Assembly (NCBI RefSeq): GCF_024808665.1
Contig: NZ_JANUBZ010000017.1
Span: 1-64,000 of the forward strand
Source: Mucilaginibacter empetricola
GTDB lineage: Bacteria; Bacteroidota; Bacteroidia; Sphingobacteriales; Sphingobacteriaceae
DNA length: 64,000 nt
Direction of reading: 5' to 3'
Shown one piece after another: positions 33,345 to 42,063 of the stretch. Position 1 is the first letter of the stretch; each line of letters begins with the position of its first letter. The position numbers and the translations under genes are program-made. Under the pieces are notes generated by a model, which saw nothing but the letters and a program-made list of their open reading frames with translations, had not been told where the DNA came from and searched no databases.

Positions 33345-34394
33345 TTATAAAATTGCTTTACCGTCGTAAGTAGCTGATTTCAAAATTTTCTCAGCAACTT
33401 TTACAGCTGATTTTGAAAGCGGAGCATAATTTAACGGAGCGCAGTTTTTCTGTCCGTCGTGGATGTTATACCATAACAGTTCTAACACCGCTTTAGCACG
33501 GGCAGCAGAACGGTCGCTGTATTTTTGTTCTTTGTAAATTAAAGCCCAGGTAAAGCTGGTAATAGGGTAACCTTTAGGGTTATCAGTATTGGTTAATGAT
33601 ACTTCAGCATTTGCAGGCAACTCAACATTGCTTGATAATGTAGTAGTTTCCAAAGTTGGAGTGATAAATTTACCACCCTTGTTCTGGATATCAGCATAAG
33701 CCATTTTGTTTTGGATAGCATAAGCCAACTCATTGTAGCCAATAGCACCAGGAGTTTGTTTTACTAAACCGGCAACACCTTCGTTACCTTTGCCACCTAA
33801 ACCAGCTGGCCAGTTAACTGCAGAGGCTTTACCAATTTTTGAAGCCCACTCAGTATTTACTTTTGTTAAATAATCAGTAAAGATGAATGAAGTACCGCTG
33901 CCGTCTGAACGGTGGATAACTACAATTGGAAGATCGGGCAGGTTAGCACCTGGGTTAGTAGCTTTAATTTCGCCGCTGTTCCAGTTGGTGATTTTACCTA
34001 AGTAAATGTCAGCCAAATCTTTACCGGTTAATTTTAAAGTACCTTTAACACCCGGTACGTTGTAAGTAACTACAACCGCGCCAGAAGCCATAGGGATGTG
34101 TAAAACCGGTACACCAATTTTTTTAGCTTGTTCTGCATTTAAGGGGGCATCAGAACCGCCGAAATCAACTGTTTTATTGGTTAACTGTAATATACCACCA
34201 CCTGAACCGATTGACTGGTAATTAACTTTTACATCGTGTGTTTTGCCATACTCAGCAAATATCTTCGAGAACAACGGGTACACAAATGTACTGCCCGCGC
34301 CTAACAAAGTATTGTCCTGAGCCGAAGCTGAAAGAGTTATGCAACTTGCGGCAATGGCAACAATTGCTAACTGTAAACTTTTAATTACTTTCAT
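33345..34394 (-). CDS. pstS: Periplasmic phosphate-binding protein PstS
   Basis: The 349-residue protein has a signal peptide (residues 1-25, cut near SASAQD). The PstS motifs are ALLGAGSTFVYPLFSKIF-like at the start of the mature part, YQSIGSGGGILQLTNKTVDF, GGSDAPLNAEQ and IHRSDGSGTSFIFTDYL, which together hold phosphate. It delivers phosphate to PstCA. It follows the porin gene by 52 bp and precedes the stem-loop at 33252. Confidence 0.95.
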   Translation of the reverse strand: MKVIKSLQLAIVAIAASCITLSASAQDNTLLGAGSTFVYPLFSKIFAEYGKTHDVKVNYQSIGSGGGILQLTNKTVDFGGSDAPLNAEQAKKIGVPVLHIPMASGAVVVTYNVPGVKGTLKLTGKDLADIYLGKITNWNSGEIKATNPGANLPDLPIVVIHRSDGSGTSFIFTDYLTKVNTEWASKIGKASAVNWPAGLGGKGNEGVAGLVKQTPGAIGYNELAYAIQNKMAYADIQNKGGKFITPTLETTTLSSNVELPANAEVSLTNTDNPKGYPITSFTWALIYKEQKYSDRSAARAKAVLELLWYNIHDGQKNCAPLNYAPLSKSAVKVAEKILKSATYDGKAIL

Positions 34395-34446
34395 GGTTTG
34401 TTTTTTTGTTTTTAAATGAATTAGCCCCTTAATTATTTACTTTTTA

Positions 34447-35895
34447 TTATTTACCGAAAGTGAAGAAGAAAGTTAACCTGTAAACTAAAGTATGGTTATC
34501 AGCTAAGTAATTTTTGTTTGCAACACCATTGATGATTGCATCTTGCTGATCTTTGTATTGTACAAACCAAACGTTTGGCATAAAGTGTACATTTTTAGTT
34601 GGATTCCAATCTAAACCTGCAGTAACAAATTGCTCTTTAGTTGTTGGATCGTATGAACCATAGTTGGTGTTAACCGCATAACCTAACATACCGTTGAAAT
34701 CAGTATCAGGATTGTAAGTATCGTAACGAGCGAAGTAGTTTAAAGTTTTAGTGATACCACCTTTTACCCAAACTGATAAACCTTGTACTGTAGCGTCTAC
34801 AGGAGTTGCTACTTTGGTAGTAGGATCTGTAGCAGTAACACCGTTAGCCAATTTTTGAGTATAAGCTTCAACACCAATAGTAAATGGTTTAGCGTTGTAA
34901 GCAGCAAATATTTTAAACATGTTGTGATCTTGCGCACCTATAGCAGCAGTAGCAGCAGCAGTTTTAGCATAATCAGCATAAACGTCTACGTATAATTTTT
35001 TGTTAAGGAATTTAGCCCAGATATCACCGTAGAAAATTTTGTAAAAACCAGTATTGGCATTTGCAGCTGATAATAAGCTTGAAGTACTGTTGTTAGCTAC
35101 CATTAATACGTAACCAAAGTTTTTGGTTGCCGGGTCAAAAGTACCTTGTAATGAAGCACCTACGTCGTATGAGTTATTCTTGTGGAAATCGGTGATAGTT
35201 CTTTCAACTGAACGGTATCCCCAGGTTGCTTCTGAAAGTGAAGTTGGAGCGTTAGTTCCAGACTCGTTTAATGCGAAACCTGGAGTGCTTAGTTCGCCAA
35301 TTACGAAGTCAGTACCAGTCCAAAGATCTCTGTAACGGATGTTGAAGTTTTTAATGAAGAAACCCATTTTGCCATCAACAAGGTTATCGCCGTTTTGAAC
35401 GTTAGCTGATGTAGCGTTTGCAACGCTAGTGCTAGCAGTTGGCTCTGAAGATAACAACACTTCTGCCTTAAATCTTTTGGTTATTTCATAATCATAACCT
35501 AAGTAAATACGACGGAATTGGAAAGCGTTACGGTAAGTTGGAACCTGATAGTAGTTGTTCTCTTTACCTTGAGTTGAAGTTAATGCCGGTGAATGAGCAT
35601 CATAATAATAGTCACCGAATGCATAACCCCAAACTCTTCTTTGTGGTTTCCATGCAGTATCAACCGGATCGTCAGATTTTTTTACTTCTTTAGTATCTGC
35701 ATCAGTTGATTTAGTTTCTTTTTTAACTACCGGCATAGCAGTAGCAGTAGTTGAAGTAGTGGCGGCAACCGGAGCAGCAGTTTGCGCGTCACCTGATATA
35801 GAGGTTGACTGAGCATTAGCGGCAAAACCGATAACCGTTAAACCCATTAGTAGACCTGCACTAAAAAGTTTTGTAAAAGTTTTTTTCATAATCAT
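34447..35895 (-). CDS. Outer-membrane porin of the phosphate operon
   Basis: The 482-residue protein has a signal peptide (ends near FAANAQS), a 60-residue low-complexity Ala/Thr/Lys segment and a beta-barrel from about residue 85 (RRVWGYAFGDYYYDAHSPAL to the final VYRLTFFFTFGK). It has the general look of OprO/OprP-like or small-molecule porins. As the first gene of the pst operon it probably passes phosphate across the outer membrane; this role is inferred from context. A shorter start at the ATG at 35889 is equally possible. Confidence 0.82.
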   Translation of the reverse strand: MIMKKTFTKLFSAGLLMGLTVIGFAANAQSTSISGDAQTAAPVAATTSTTATAMPVVKKETKSTDADTKEVKKSDDPVDTAWKPQRRVWGYAFGDYYYDAHSPALTSTQGKENNYYQVPTYRNAFQFRRIYLGYDYEITKRFKAEVLLSSEPTASTSVANATSANVQNGDNLVDGKMGFFIKNFNIRYRDLWTGTDFVIGELSTPGFALNESGTNAPTSLSEATWGYRSVERTITDFHKNNSYDVGASLQGTFDPATKNFGYVLMVANNSTSSLLSAANANTGFYKIFYGDIWAKFLNKKLYVDVYADYAKTAAATAAIGAQDHNMFKIFAAYNAKPFTIGVEAYTQKLANGVTATDPTTKVATPVDATVQGLSVWVKGGITKTLNYFARYDTYNPDTDFNGMLGYAVNTNYGSYDPTTKEQFVTAGLDWNPTKNVHFMPNVWFVQYKDQQDAIINGVANKNYLADNHTLVYRLTFFFTFGK

Positions 35896-35945
35896 TTAAG
35901 GATTAAATAAATTTTGCCTCAAAGGTGCGCAGCAATCATTATCAC

Positions 35946-35991
35946 AATGTTAAGTTCACATTAACATTTGGTAACATTATGCCAATGTTAA
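35946..35991. promoter_or_regulatory. TTAACATT octamer cluster (Pho-box-like)
   Basis: Upstream of the porin-pst operon, AATGTTAA (35946-35953), TTAACATT (35961-35968), GTAACATT (35971-35978) and AATGTTAA (35984-35991) give four copies of one octamer in both orientations within 46 bp. Direct-repeat spacing near 10 bp is like PhoB sites, though the sequence differs from the E. coli box. Confidence 0.5.
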
Positions 35992-36114
35992 ATTGATATT
36001 TATTTAGTCCAAAATATATTAAAAATGACTTTTTTAAAACCTAAAATAACTGTAAATAACTATAAAACAGATGATTAAATTTGAAGTTAATTTATTTTCA
36101 CTGGTAATATTAAG

Positions 36115-36142
36115 TTAACATTGGCCGTATTTACTTAACATT
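36115..36142. promoter_or_regulatory. Further TTAACATT pair
   Basis: TTAACATT occurs at 36115-36122 and 36135-36142, 20 bp apart, between the porin promoter and the zinc-ribbon gene at 36368. The 473-bp gap from 35896 to 36367 otherwise shows only AT-rich DNA. Confidence 0.4.
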
Positions 36143-36367
36143 ATGCCCGCAGAGCGAAGAGTAGCCGTTAAAAAAAACAGATTTTCTACGGTTTTCCTTC
36201 CTGTTAAAATAGGATGTTTTTAGTGCAGGTATTTGTCGGTTTAAAATTAAATGTTGTTAATTTTACCGCCCAATTGCACGTATCAACTATTTGGACGCGA
36301 AATTTGCAGGCAGTACATTTGAATCCTTGCCAGTGAACCGCAAATTCAAAAGAAAATAATTTTTACT

Positions 36368-36601
36368 ATGGAACCCTTTTATTCTATTTTTTTTAAATGT
36401 CCCGAGTGTTATCATCAGGTTGAACAACACGCCAAAGCTGACGACAATTCATTTGAAGCATATTACGAAGAAAACGTACCACGTTTGGTGGCCAATACCA
36501 TTATAGGTAATACCATTTATTGCCCCAACTGCGGCGATAGGTTTACTATTGCAATTGATACCAACGCCACCACTGTGCCGCTATACTTGCGCAGAGGGTA
36601 G
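36368..36601 (+). CDS. Small zinc-ribbon protein (77 aa)
   Basis: The CPEC (near residue 11) and CPNC (near 55) knuckles form a zinc-ribbon pair around a 40-residue acidic segment (HAKADDNSFEAYYEEN). The chain ends in LYLRRG. It is transcribed alone, divergently from the pst operon. No known family was recognised; similar small ribbons often act in nucleic-acid or protein contacts. Confidence 0.6.
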   Translation: MEPFYSIFFKCPECYHQVEQHAKADDNSFEAYYEENVPRLVANTIIGNTIYCPNCGDRFTIAIDTNATTVPLYLRRG

Positions 36602-36639
36602 CCCGGGTAGCATTATGCGTTCGCAGTTTTCAGCCAGCA

Positions 36640-36734
36640 GTTTGCAGTTTTTCTTTACTCTCTTTTTGACGAAGAAAGAATAAGACCTCCTTCAGTATGC
36701 TTTAAGAAGCAGAGAAAAAGCAAAAACTGCAAAC
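36640..36734. repeat. CTGCAAAC-word hairpin
   Basis: GTTTGCAGTTTTT (36640-36652) and AAAAACTGCAAAC (36722-36734) are perfect 13-bp complements. Further CAGTTTTCAG and ACTGCAAACTG words extend both arms (36621-36763). It lies after the zinc-ribbon gene. The same word occurs at 15365, 27627 and 28322. Confidence 0.6.
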
Positions 36735-36880
36735 CGAAAACTACATACTGCAAACTGAAGCCTGCCCGGCCGAGTCCATGCCGTCCCATAAACCATCAAA
36801 CAACTTTTTTGAGCCAAAAATTAAAGTAATTATTTATAAAGATTTTTATAATATAAAATTAATACACACAACCCTGCAAC

Positions 36881-36888
36881 TTAACATT
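36881..36888 (+). promoter_or_regulatory. TTAACATT octamer before DUF47 gene
   Basis: CTTAACATTGCTTTAAT contains the same octamer seen seven times between 35946 and 36888. It is 51 bp before the DUF47 start, which suggests shared control with the pst operon. Confidence 0.35.
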
Positions 36889-36939
36889 GCTTTAATACAA
36901 CTATGCTAATTTTAAGGCATATCAATTAAGCGTTTATAG

Positions 36940-37578
36940 ATGGGCAGCTATTTCAGTAATTTTTTATCAAACCGAACCTTATTCTTCGACCTTTTCGACA
37001 AGGCGGCCAAAAACGTGGTGGATATGGCCACTCTATTATTAAAAGTGGTAAATAATCCGGGCGACGACTGTGAGGATATTGTAAAACACGTAGATAAACT
37101 GGAAAATACCGGCGATGATATTACCCATAAAATACGCTTAAATCTTGATAAGATATTGTTTGCACCGCTAAACCGTAATGACATTCATACCCTGGCGTCG
37201 GCCATTGATGATGTTGCCGATACCATTAAAGAGGCCAGCGGCCGCATTTATCTGTATAATATTGTTGATTTTGCTCCGGCCCTTAAAGAAATCGCTGCTA
37301 TTATATTAAAAGCCAGCCTTGAAATTGAAAGGGCCATAAATATGCTACGCAATGTTAAAAAGCCGGCCGAACTGATGGAAATTTGTCGTCACGTTAAAAC
37401 CTACGAACAGCAAAGCGACAAGGTATATTATAATGCCGTTGCCGGTTTGTTTGCCAATGAAAAGGATGCCATTACTTTAATTAAATACCGCGAAATATTG
37501 TCCTCGCTGGAAACATCGGTAAATAAATGCAAGCGCGTATCTGATGCGTTAAATCTAGTGCTGATTAATAATTTGTAA
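36940..37578 (+). CDS. DUF47 (PhoU-like) phosphate-transport accessory protein
   Basis: The 212-residue all-helical protein matches the DUF47/YkaA family, related to PhoU: FFDLFDKAAKNVVDMATLLL at the start, EDIVKHVDKLENTGDDITHK and HTLASAIDDVADTIKEASGR with the acidic metal-binding faces. DUF47 proteins are normally followed by a Pit phosphate transporter. Here the next gene is an unrelated lipoprotein on the other strand, three bases away, so the Pit partner is missing from this position. Confidence 0.87.
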   Translation: MGSYFSNFLSNRTLFFDLFDKAAKNVVDMATLLLKVVNNPGDDCEDIVKHVDKLENTGDDITHKIRLNLDKILFAPLNRNDIHTLASAIDDVADTIKEASGRIYLYNIVDFAPALKEIAAIILKASLEIERAINMLRNVKKPAELMEICRHVKTYEQQSDKVYYNAVAGLFANEKDAITLIKYREILSSLETSVNKCKRVSDALNLVLINNL

Positions 37579-37580
37579 AC

Positions 37581-38165
37581 TTATTTCAGTTTTAAATTAA
37601 AGCTGCCTTCAACACGGTAGTAGGGTGAGTTGACTTTATCATCTCTAGCTAAAAAGGTCACAAAAGTTCCTTTGGCTAACTGGCCAGCCTGATTATAAGT
37701 ATCCAGGTTGATGCTGCCGATATCATTATTTTGAGGGTATTTACTGAGTGACAACTGCATGGCCGGTTTCTGCGCATCAGTACTTAACAAAAACTGTCCG
37801 CCGGCTACATTACTGTTAATATTACTATTAGCATAGCCAGATGAACTGATACCGAAACTCATACTATGCGCCTTGTTAATGGCGGTAATACCAAAGTAAT
37901 TGGTATTGGCATCAACGTGTACATTTATAAAAGCGATGGAATCATGCGCAGCATCAAAAACGTAGGTGCTATCGTTAAATTTTATTTGTAAGGTGCCCGA
38001 TGCCGCCAGGAAGTTTCCGGGTGATGCTAACAGTGGACTATCGGCGTTTACAGTTGTTTTTGAATCGGGTTGGGCCGTAGCATCGTCCTTCTGGCATGAT
38101 GATATGATTGCCATTATAAGGATTAATACAGAAAATAACAGATACGTAAATCTCCTATTACCCAT
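37581..38165 (-). CDS. DUF6252-like lipoprotein
   Basis: The 194-residue lipoprotein has its lipobox at MAIISSC (Cys24) and a beta-rich domain with FNDSTYVFDAAHDSIAFINV, ITAINKAHSMSFGISSSGY and a final YYRVEGSFNLKLK. This layout matches the DUF6252 surface-lipoprotein type. It converges on the DUF47 gene, with two bases between stops. Function unknown. Confidence 0.65.
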   Translation of the reverse strand: MGNRRFTYLLFSVLILIMAIISSCQKDDATAQPDSKTTVNADSPLLASPGNFLAASGTLQIKFNDSTYVFDAAHDSIAFINVHVDANTNYFGITAINKAHSMSFGISSSGYANSNINSNVAGGQFLLSTDAQKPAMQLSLSKYPQNNDIGSINLDTYNQAGQLAKGTFVTFLARDDKVNSPYYRVEGSFNLKLK

Positions 38166-38278
38166 GATTAAGATTTGTTACTATAAATCTACTAAACTAT
38201 AAACGAATATAAAACATCAATGGTTGCCAATAATTATAATTTAATCAACTTTTTAACAAAATTTAACTTTATGATAGC

Positions 38279-38360
38279 GGAGAGCGGAAAGCAGAGAGCC
38301 GAAAGCGGGGAAAGGTAGGCAGTTGGCAGTATGCAAAAAGCTTTTCGCTTTAAGCTCTCC
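38279..38360. repeat. GAAAGC-word hairpin, likely terminator
   Basis: GGAGAGCGGAAAGCAGAGAG (38279-38298) and GCTTTTCGCTTTAAGCTCTC (38340-38359) are imperfect complements. It lies just past the stop of the outer-membrane barrel gene. Word relatives occur at 7408-7456. Confidence 0.5.
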
Positions 38361-38362
38361 CG

Positions 38363-39646
38363 TTAAAATATTTCGCCTACATTGATAAAAATACCGCGTG
38401 AGCCCTGCATGCCGAAGCCATAATCGATAGCAATATTTGTTTTAGATACCTTGTTCAATTTAAGCCGCACACCCGGGCCAAAGGCAGGCTGTATACTTTG
38501 CAACGATGTGCCCGGCGCTGCCGAAAATGACTGTGCATTAGCAAATACAACGCCGCCCAGTAAGCCGTTGCGGGTAATACCAAAACGGTACTCGGCCTCG
38601 GCGTAAAGCATCTGCGCACCGCGGAATCTTCCCTGTATGTAACCACGTCCGGTACCACTAAAAGTGTCCCAGGTGGTTGATGGCAGATCGAGGTAAGGTG
38701 GATAACCGCCAAGTACCAGCCAGTTGTAGCTCCAAAGCGCCAGTACATTGTCCGATTGGTCTGACAACTTTATATAGGTGCGCACATCCAGTACGATAGA
38801 TTGCCAATCGCGGGTGCTGCCAAAAACATCGGTGTTGTCTCTAAAGGTGGCCGCCGCGTACCAACCCCGAGAAGCGTTGATAGAATTATCGCGGCTATCA
38901 AACAAAGCGTTAAGCGTTGGGCCCGATGATATAGTATGTCCCTGTGCACCGTAGAGACCATAGCGCGATAAATCGCCATCAATAGTTCCTTTTTCGGTAA
39001 TATTAAAATGATCGTCAAAAATATAACCTATCCCCACAAAAAAGTTGGGACATAGGCGGCGCAGCACCGTTTCTGAAAATCGGAAAAATGAGTAGTCCAT
39101 CGGGTCTTCATCGCCAATGTTTGAATTACTGCCCAGCCCCCACGTACTTTCGGGATATTTCAAAAAACGGATATCGCCCACAAAATTATAGTCGTTACTT
39201 CTCGACCATATGCTTGATTGTATGGGGATGATGATCTGCTTAGTTTGCGTATAAGCGGTATTAATGATGATGGTGGATATTTTTGCATCCGGCGACATCC
39301 TGAATGCGATGTTACCAGCCAGCGTAAGTGCCAGTTTTGATTGCAGGGTATATCCCAGAGCAGGCACAACCGAAAATACCGGCTTTGCTCCAACTGAATC
39401 AACCTTTGAGGAGAGATTTTTTTTACCGAACCAGCTGCCAATAACGTCGTACAAATCAAGCTGGGTAATGGTATCAGCCTTGCGGGTAATTTTAACGGGG
39501 ACAATGGTATCTCCTTTTGGATGTTTAACCAGTGGGATAAACTTGCTATCGTCCTGCGCATGCAATAAAACCGGTATAAATAAAGTACCTGCAAGTATTA
39601 TACTTACACGTAAAAACCGGTTTATAATAGATAAACAATTTTTCAA
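38363..39646 (-). CDS. BamA/TamA-type outer-membrane beta-barrel (surface antigen)
   Basis: The 427-residue protein has a signal peptide (LAGTLFIPVLLHAQ) and a barrel domain of the Omp85 surface-antigen class: GPTLNALFDSRDNSINASRG (strand-loop with the conserved RD), WYAAATFRDNT, GGYPPYLDLPSTTWD and QSIQPAFGPGVRLKLNKVSK, closing IFINVGEIF. No POTRA domains are visible, so this is a short Omp85-like barrel rather than BamA itself. It may be an outer-membrane insertase or porin-like protein. Confidence 0.8.
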   Translation of the reverse strand: MKNCLSIINRFLRVSIILAGTLFIPVLLHAQDDSKFIPLVKHPKGDTIVPVKITRKADTITQLDLYDVIGSWFGKKNLSSKVDSVGAKPVFSVVPALGYTLQSKLALTLAGNIAFRMSPDAKISTIIINTAYTQTKQIIIPIQSSIWSRSNDYNFVGDIRFLKYPESTWGLGSNSNIGDEDPMDYSFFRFSETVLRRLCPNFFVGIGYIFDDHFNITEKGTIDGDLSRYGLYGAQGHTISSGPTLNALFDSRDNSINASRGWYAAATFRDNTDVFGSTRDWQSIVLDVRTYIKLSDQSDNVLALWSYNWLVLGGYPPYLDLPSTTWDTFSGTGRGYIQGRFRGAQMLYAEAEYRFGITRNGLLGGVVFANAQSFSAAPGTSLQSIQPAFGPGVRLKLNKVSKTNIAIDYGFGMQGSRGIFINVGEIF

Positions 39647-39764
39647 TCTTCAATAATGACAAATAAATCTGAGTTTTGTCTGAAGAAATTAATTTGATAA
39701 TATGTAAAAGCCCCCTCCAATATGCTTAAGCTCATCTTATCTCCACATGTTTTGCTAAAAATAT

Positions 39765-39795
39765 TTGCATTTTAAATCTTATTGTCGTATCTTTA
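39765..39795 (+). promoter_or_regulatory. Candidate promoter of the small-terminase gene
   Basis: TTG (39765-39767) and TATCTTTA (39788-39795) are 20 bp apart and match the Bacteroidota promoter pattern except for the last base. Transcription would start near 39802, which excludes the earliest in-frame start (39782). Confidence 0.45.
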
Positions 39796-39838
39796 CATCA
39801 TTCATATGCCAATAGGCATACTTATCATAATCAACTCC

Positions 39839-40279
39839 ATGTTACAGCCTATTTTTAAAACTGCCACCAAGTTGGCCTCAAAAGCTGATGCCTATTTTAG
39901 TTATATTGAAGGTGAATATCACCTCGAAACCGTGACCGGAAAAGAAAAAAAGATAACAGACCGCGATGCCGAACCTGCTACCCTTGCCGGACTAGCTCTG
40001 TTTTTAGGTTTTAACAGCCGGCAGGATTTTGAAGACTATGAACAAAACGGCGAGTTTGGCTACATACTTAAACGCAGTCGCTTAAGAGTAGAGGCCCTAT
40101 ACGAACGCAAACTACATCAGCAATCGTCCTCAGGTGCTATATTTGCACTCAAAAGCTTCGGTTGGAAAGAGAAAGCTGATGACAAAGCCACCGCTAGCGG
40201 TACTATAAAAAGCCTCAAAATAGAAATTATTGAAACCGGTCATCAACCTGCCGAAAGTGAGAAACAAGTGGCATTGTAG
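39839..40279 (+). CDS. Phage terminase small subunit-like protein
   Basis: From ATG 39839 the product has 146 residues. The start fits the promoter at 39765; an ATG at 39806 is a second choice. It matches Bacteroidota phage small terminases in layout: DRDAEPATLAGLALFLGFNS is the helix-turn-helix region, followed by YILKRSRLRVEALYERKLHQ and GAIFALKSFGWKEKADD. It would recognise phage DNA for packaging. The large subunit is truncated, so it lacks a working partner here. Confidence 0.78.
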   Translation: MLQPIFKTATKLASKADAYFSYIEGEYHLETVTGKEKKITDRDAEPATLAGLALFLGFNSRQDFEDYEQNGEFGYILKRSRLRVEALYERKLHQQSSSGAIFALKSFGWKEKADDKATASGTIKSLKIEIIETGHQPAESEKQVAL

Positions 40280-40318
40280 GCAGAGTTTTCAGCTCGCAGT
40301 TTTCAGTTATTTTTTTCA

Positions 40319-40380
40319 AACCCTCTTTACGAAGTACAGAGGGTCGACCATCCGCCTTTAGGCCCGCTGTTGGGGTGAGT
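40319..40380. repeat. ACTCACCC element, right-end partial copy
   Basis: ACCCTCTTTACGAAGTACAG with GAGGGTCGACCA and the end GGGGTGAGT (40372-40380) match the right half of the element at 23999. The left half is missing. It lies at the stop of a lipoprotein gene inserted among phage genes. Confidence 0.58.
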
Positions 40381-40397
40381 CAATACACTAATGCTTA

Positions 40398-40961
40398 CTA
40401 CCTTGTAAAATTAAACACCGTCGCAATTTCATAAGTTCCTGCGGCCGGGCTTGTCTCACTATACAGATAGTCTGTTTGCAACGTCAAAACCGACTGGCTT
40501 AATTGGCTTATTTTTACGGCATGCGATGCCAAACTATAAACTGGCGGTGTGCCAGAGCCATTGGTGCTGGTAGCAAAACCAGCCCCTCCCAAAATGATAA
40601 AACCTGCTATAGGTACATTCATGCTAAATTGATTACTGGCAAAACTGTACACACCACTGGTGCTATCACTTGCTACCTCTGGCGGTGCTGATAAGATGCC
40701 TCCTGTAGTTAAAGTGTTATAGTAACCCGAACTGGTAAAGGTGCCGCTTTTACCAAAATTGACATCCCCACGGTTAGCAGCTGATGCATTTATCGTAGTA
40801 TCGGTTTGCGTTACACCGTTAACAGATGCAACCATATGTTCCTGTTGCAAAATCCACTTACCCAATAAAAGGCTTTGTTGCGAAGGGGTACTATTGCTTT
40901 TGCCGCACGAATAAAGCAGGCAAATGAACAAGGCTATGGCTAAACAATAAATAGCTTTCAT
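40398..40961 (-). CDS. LLLGKW-type lipoprotein inside the phage island
   Basis: From ATG 40961 the product has 187 residues, with a lipobox at ICLLYSC. The domain starts LLLGKWILQQEHMVASVNGV, like the host lipoproteins at 27650 and 28349, then ANRGDVNFGKSGTFTSSGYY and a long Ser/Thr/Gly-rich segment. It is antisense to the flanking terminase genes and is followed by a partial intergenic element that is also found next to the host lipoproteins. It was probably captured from the chromosome together with its repeat. Confidence 0.68.
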   Translation of the reverse strand: MKAIYCLAIALFICLLYSCGKSNSTPSQQSLLLGKWILQQEHMVASVNGVTQTDTTINASAANRGDVNFGKSGTFTSSGYYNTLTTGGILSAPPEVASDSTSGVYSFASNQFSMNVPIAGFIILGGAGFATSTNGSGTPPVYSLASHAVKISQLSQSVLTLQTDYLYSETSPAAGTYEIATVFNFTR

Positions 40962-41018
40962 AATCAGGAAATACAAGGTCTACACACAAATATAAACTAA
41001 AAACTTAATTCAAAACAA

Positions 41019-41345
41019 ATGATAACCGATCAGCAGGCTTCCGTCCTATTTAACCATAACTACAAGGCTACGGGCCACGTGGTGGTTAACCAGGGCGGCA
41101 CAAGTTCGGGCAAAACATATGCTATTGAACAGGTATTATTTTGCGTGGCCTGCGAAACCGAAAAGTTAGTAATTACTGTTGTAGGCCAAGATATACCTAA
41201 CCTTAAAGCCGGAGCATTACGCGATGCGCAAAGCATTTATTACAACTCGGCCACGCTGCAAACTATGGTGAAAAGTTTTAACAAAACCGATCGCATTTTT
41301 GAGTTCAACAATGGCAGCGCAAAATATTTTAGCTCAAACCATTAA
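41019..41345 (+). pseudogene. Truncated phage terminase large subunit (ATPase N-terminus)
   Basis: The 108-residue frame starts ITDQQASVLFNHNYKATGHV and has a Walker A loop GGTSSGKT at residues 26-33, preceded by VVVNQ, as in PBSX-type large terminases. The family is normally about 400-450 residues with Walker B and an RNase H-like nuclease. Here the frame stops at FEFNNGSAKYFSSNH, before Walker B, and an unrelated minus-strand gene follows. I see no continuation in other frames. Packaging by this protein is therefore not expected. Confidence 0.78.
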
Positions 41346-41392
41346 CAGGGTTAAGTTATAAGCCGAAAGCCCGCTTGGGTAAATTTAACGAT

Positions 41393-41971
41393 CTATTTGG
41401 CATCAACAATAAGCGCCAGTAACGCTGCGAACATATCACCGCCTTTGGGTTTTAGGGCAAAGTCCATAATTTGTTTATTTGACGTCACTCTAAAATCTGT
41501 CGCCCACGAAGCTTTAATCCTGCTAATATCCTGGCTAGAGAGTGCATATAAGAAATGAGCAGAATAAAGTCCATTAGTAAACCCATTGTTTTGAATCTCC
41601 GGCGGTACAGCCAAAACGCCTCTGATATCGGTTAACGTCAGTATGCTATTATCTGCAAGTTTTATCATAACGCTGTTTCCACCAGCGTTAAAAAAAGCTG
41701 TAAAATCAGACTGATACGCAACAACCTGCAAATTCAAACAAACAATACCATTATTACCTTTTATAAAACTGCAAAACAAATTCACGCCTCCTGCTCCTGA
41801 TGGGTTATCAAAAGCGATGCTCTCAAAACTGGTAAATCGTAACGAATCATTAGTAAACTTATCTGTTATGGGTTTATTTAATTTTTGGCCAAAAGCAATA
41901 AAAGGAAATAATAGGACAACAAAAAAAGCTCTGGCTATTTTTTTAGGGCTAGATGGTTTCATAGGATACAA
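41393..41971 (-). CDS. Secreted hypothetical protein next to the terminase fragment
   Basis: The 192-residue product has an N-terminal signal peptide (IARAFFVVLLFPFIAFGQKL) after a short basic stretch and no lipobox. The mature part is beta-rich (LRFTSFESIAFDNPSGAGGV, GGNSVMIKLADNSILTLTDI) and ends DMFAALLALIVDAK. A start at 41962 is also possible. It replaces the missing 3-prime part of the terminase gene on the opposite strand. Family and function not recognised. Confidence 0.6.
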   Translation of the reverse strand: MYPMKPSSPKKIARAFFVVLLFPFIAFGQKLNKPITDKFTNDSLRFTSFESIAFDNPSGAGGVNLFCSFIKGNNGIVCLNLQVVAYQSDFTAFFNAGGNSVMIKLADNSILTLTDIRGVLAVPPEIQNNGFTNGLYSAHFLYALSSQDISRIKASWATDFRVTSNKQIMDFALKPKGGDMFAALLALIVDAK

Positions 41972-42063
41972 TGCTTTAATTTTTATCTAAATTATAAATT
42001 TACAGTCCTCCCATCTGTAACAAATCACACACAGAACACTAAAAAACAATTCATTCACTGTTT

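Noticed and set aside
39160..39594. 144-codon frame inside the outer-membrane barrel gene
   Set aside because: It overlaps a well-supported Omp85-like gene in another frame of the same strand and lacks any signature.
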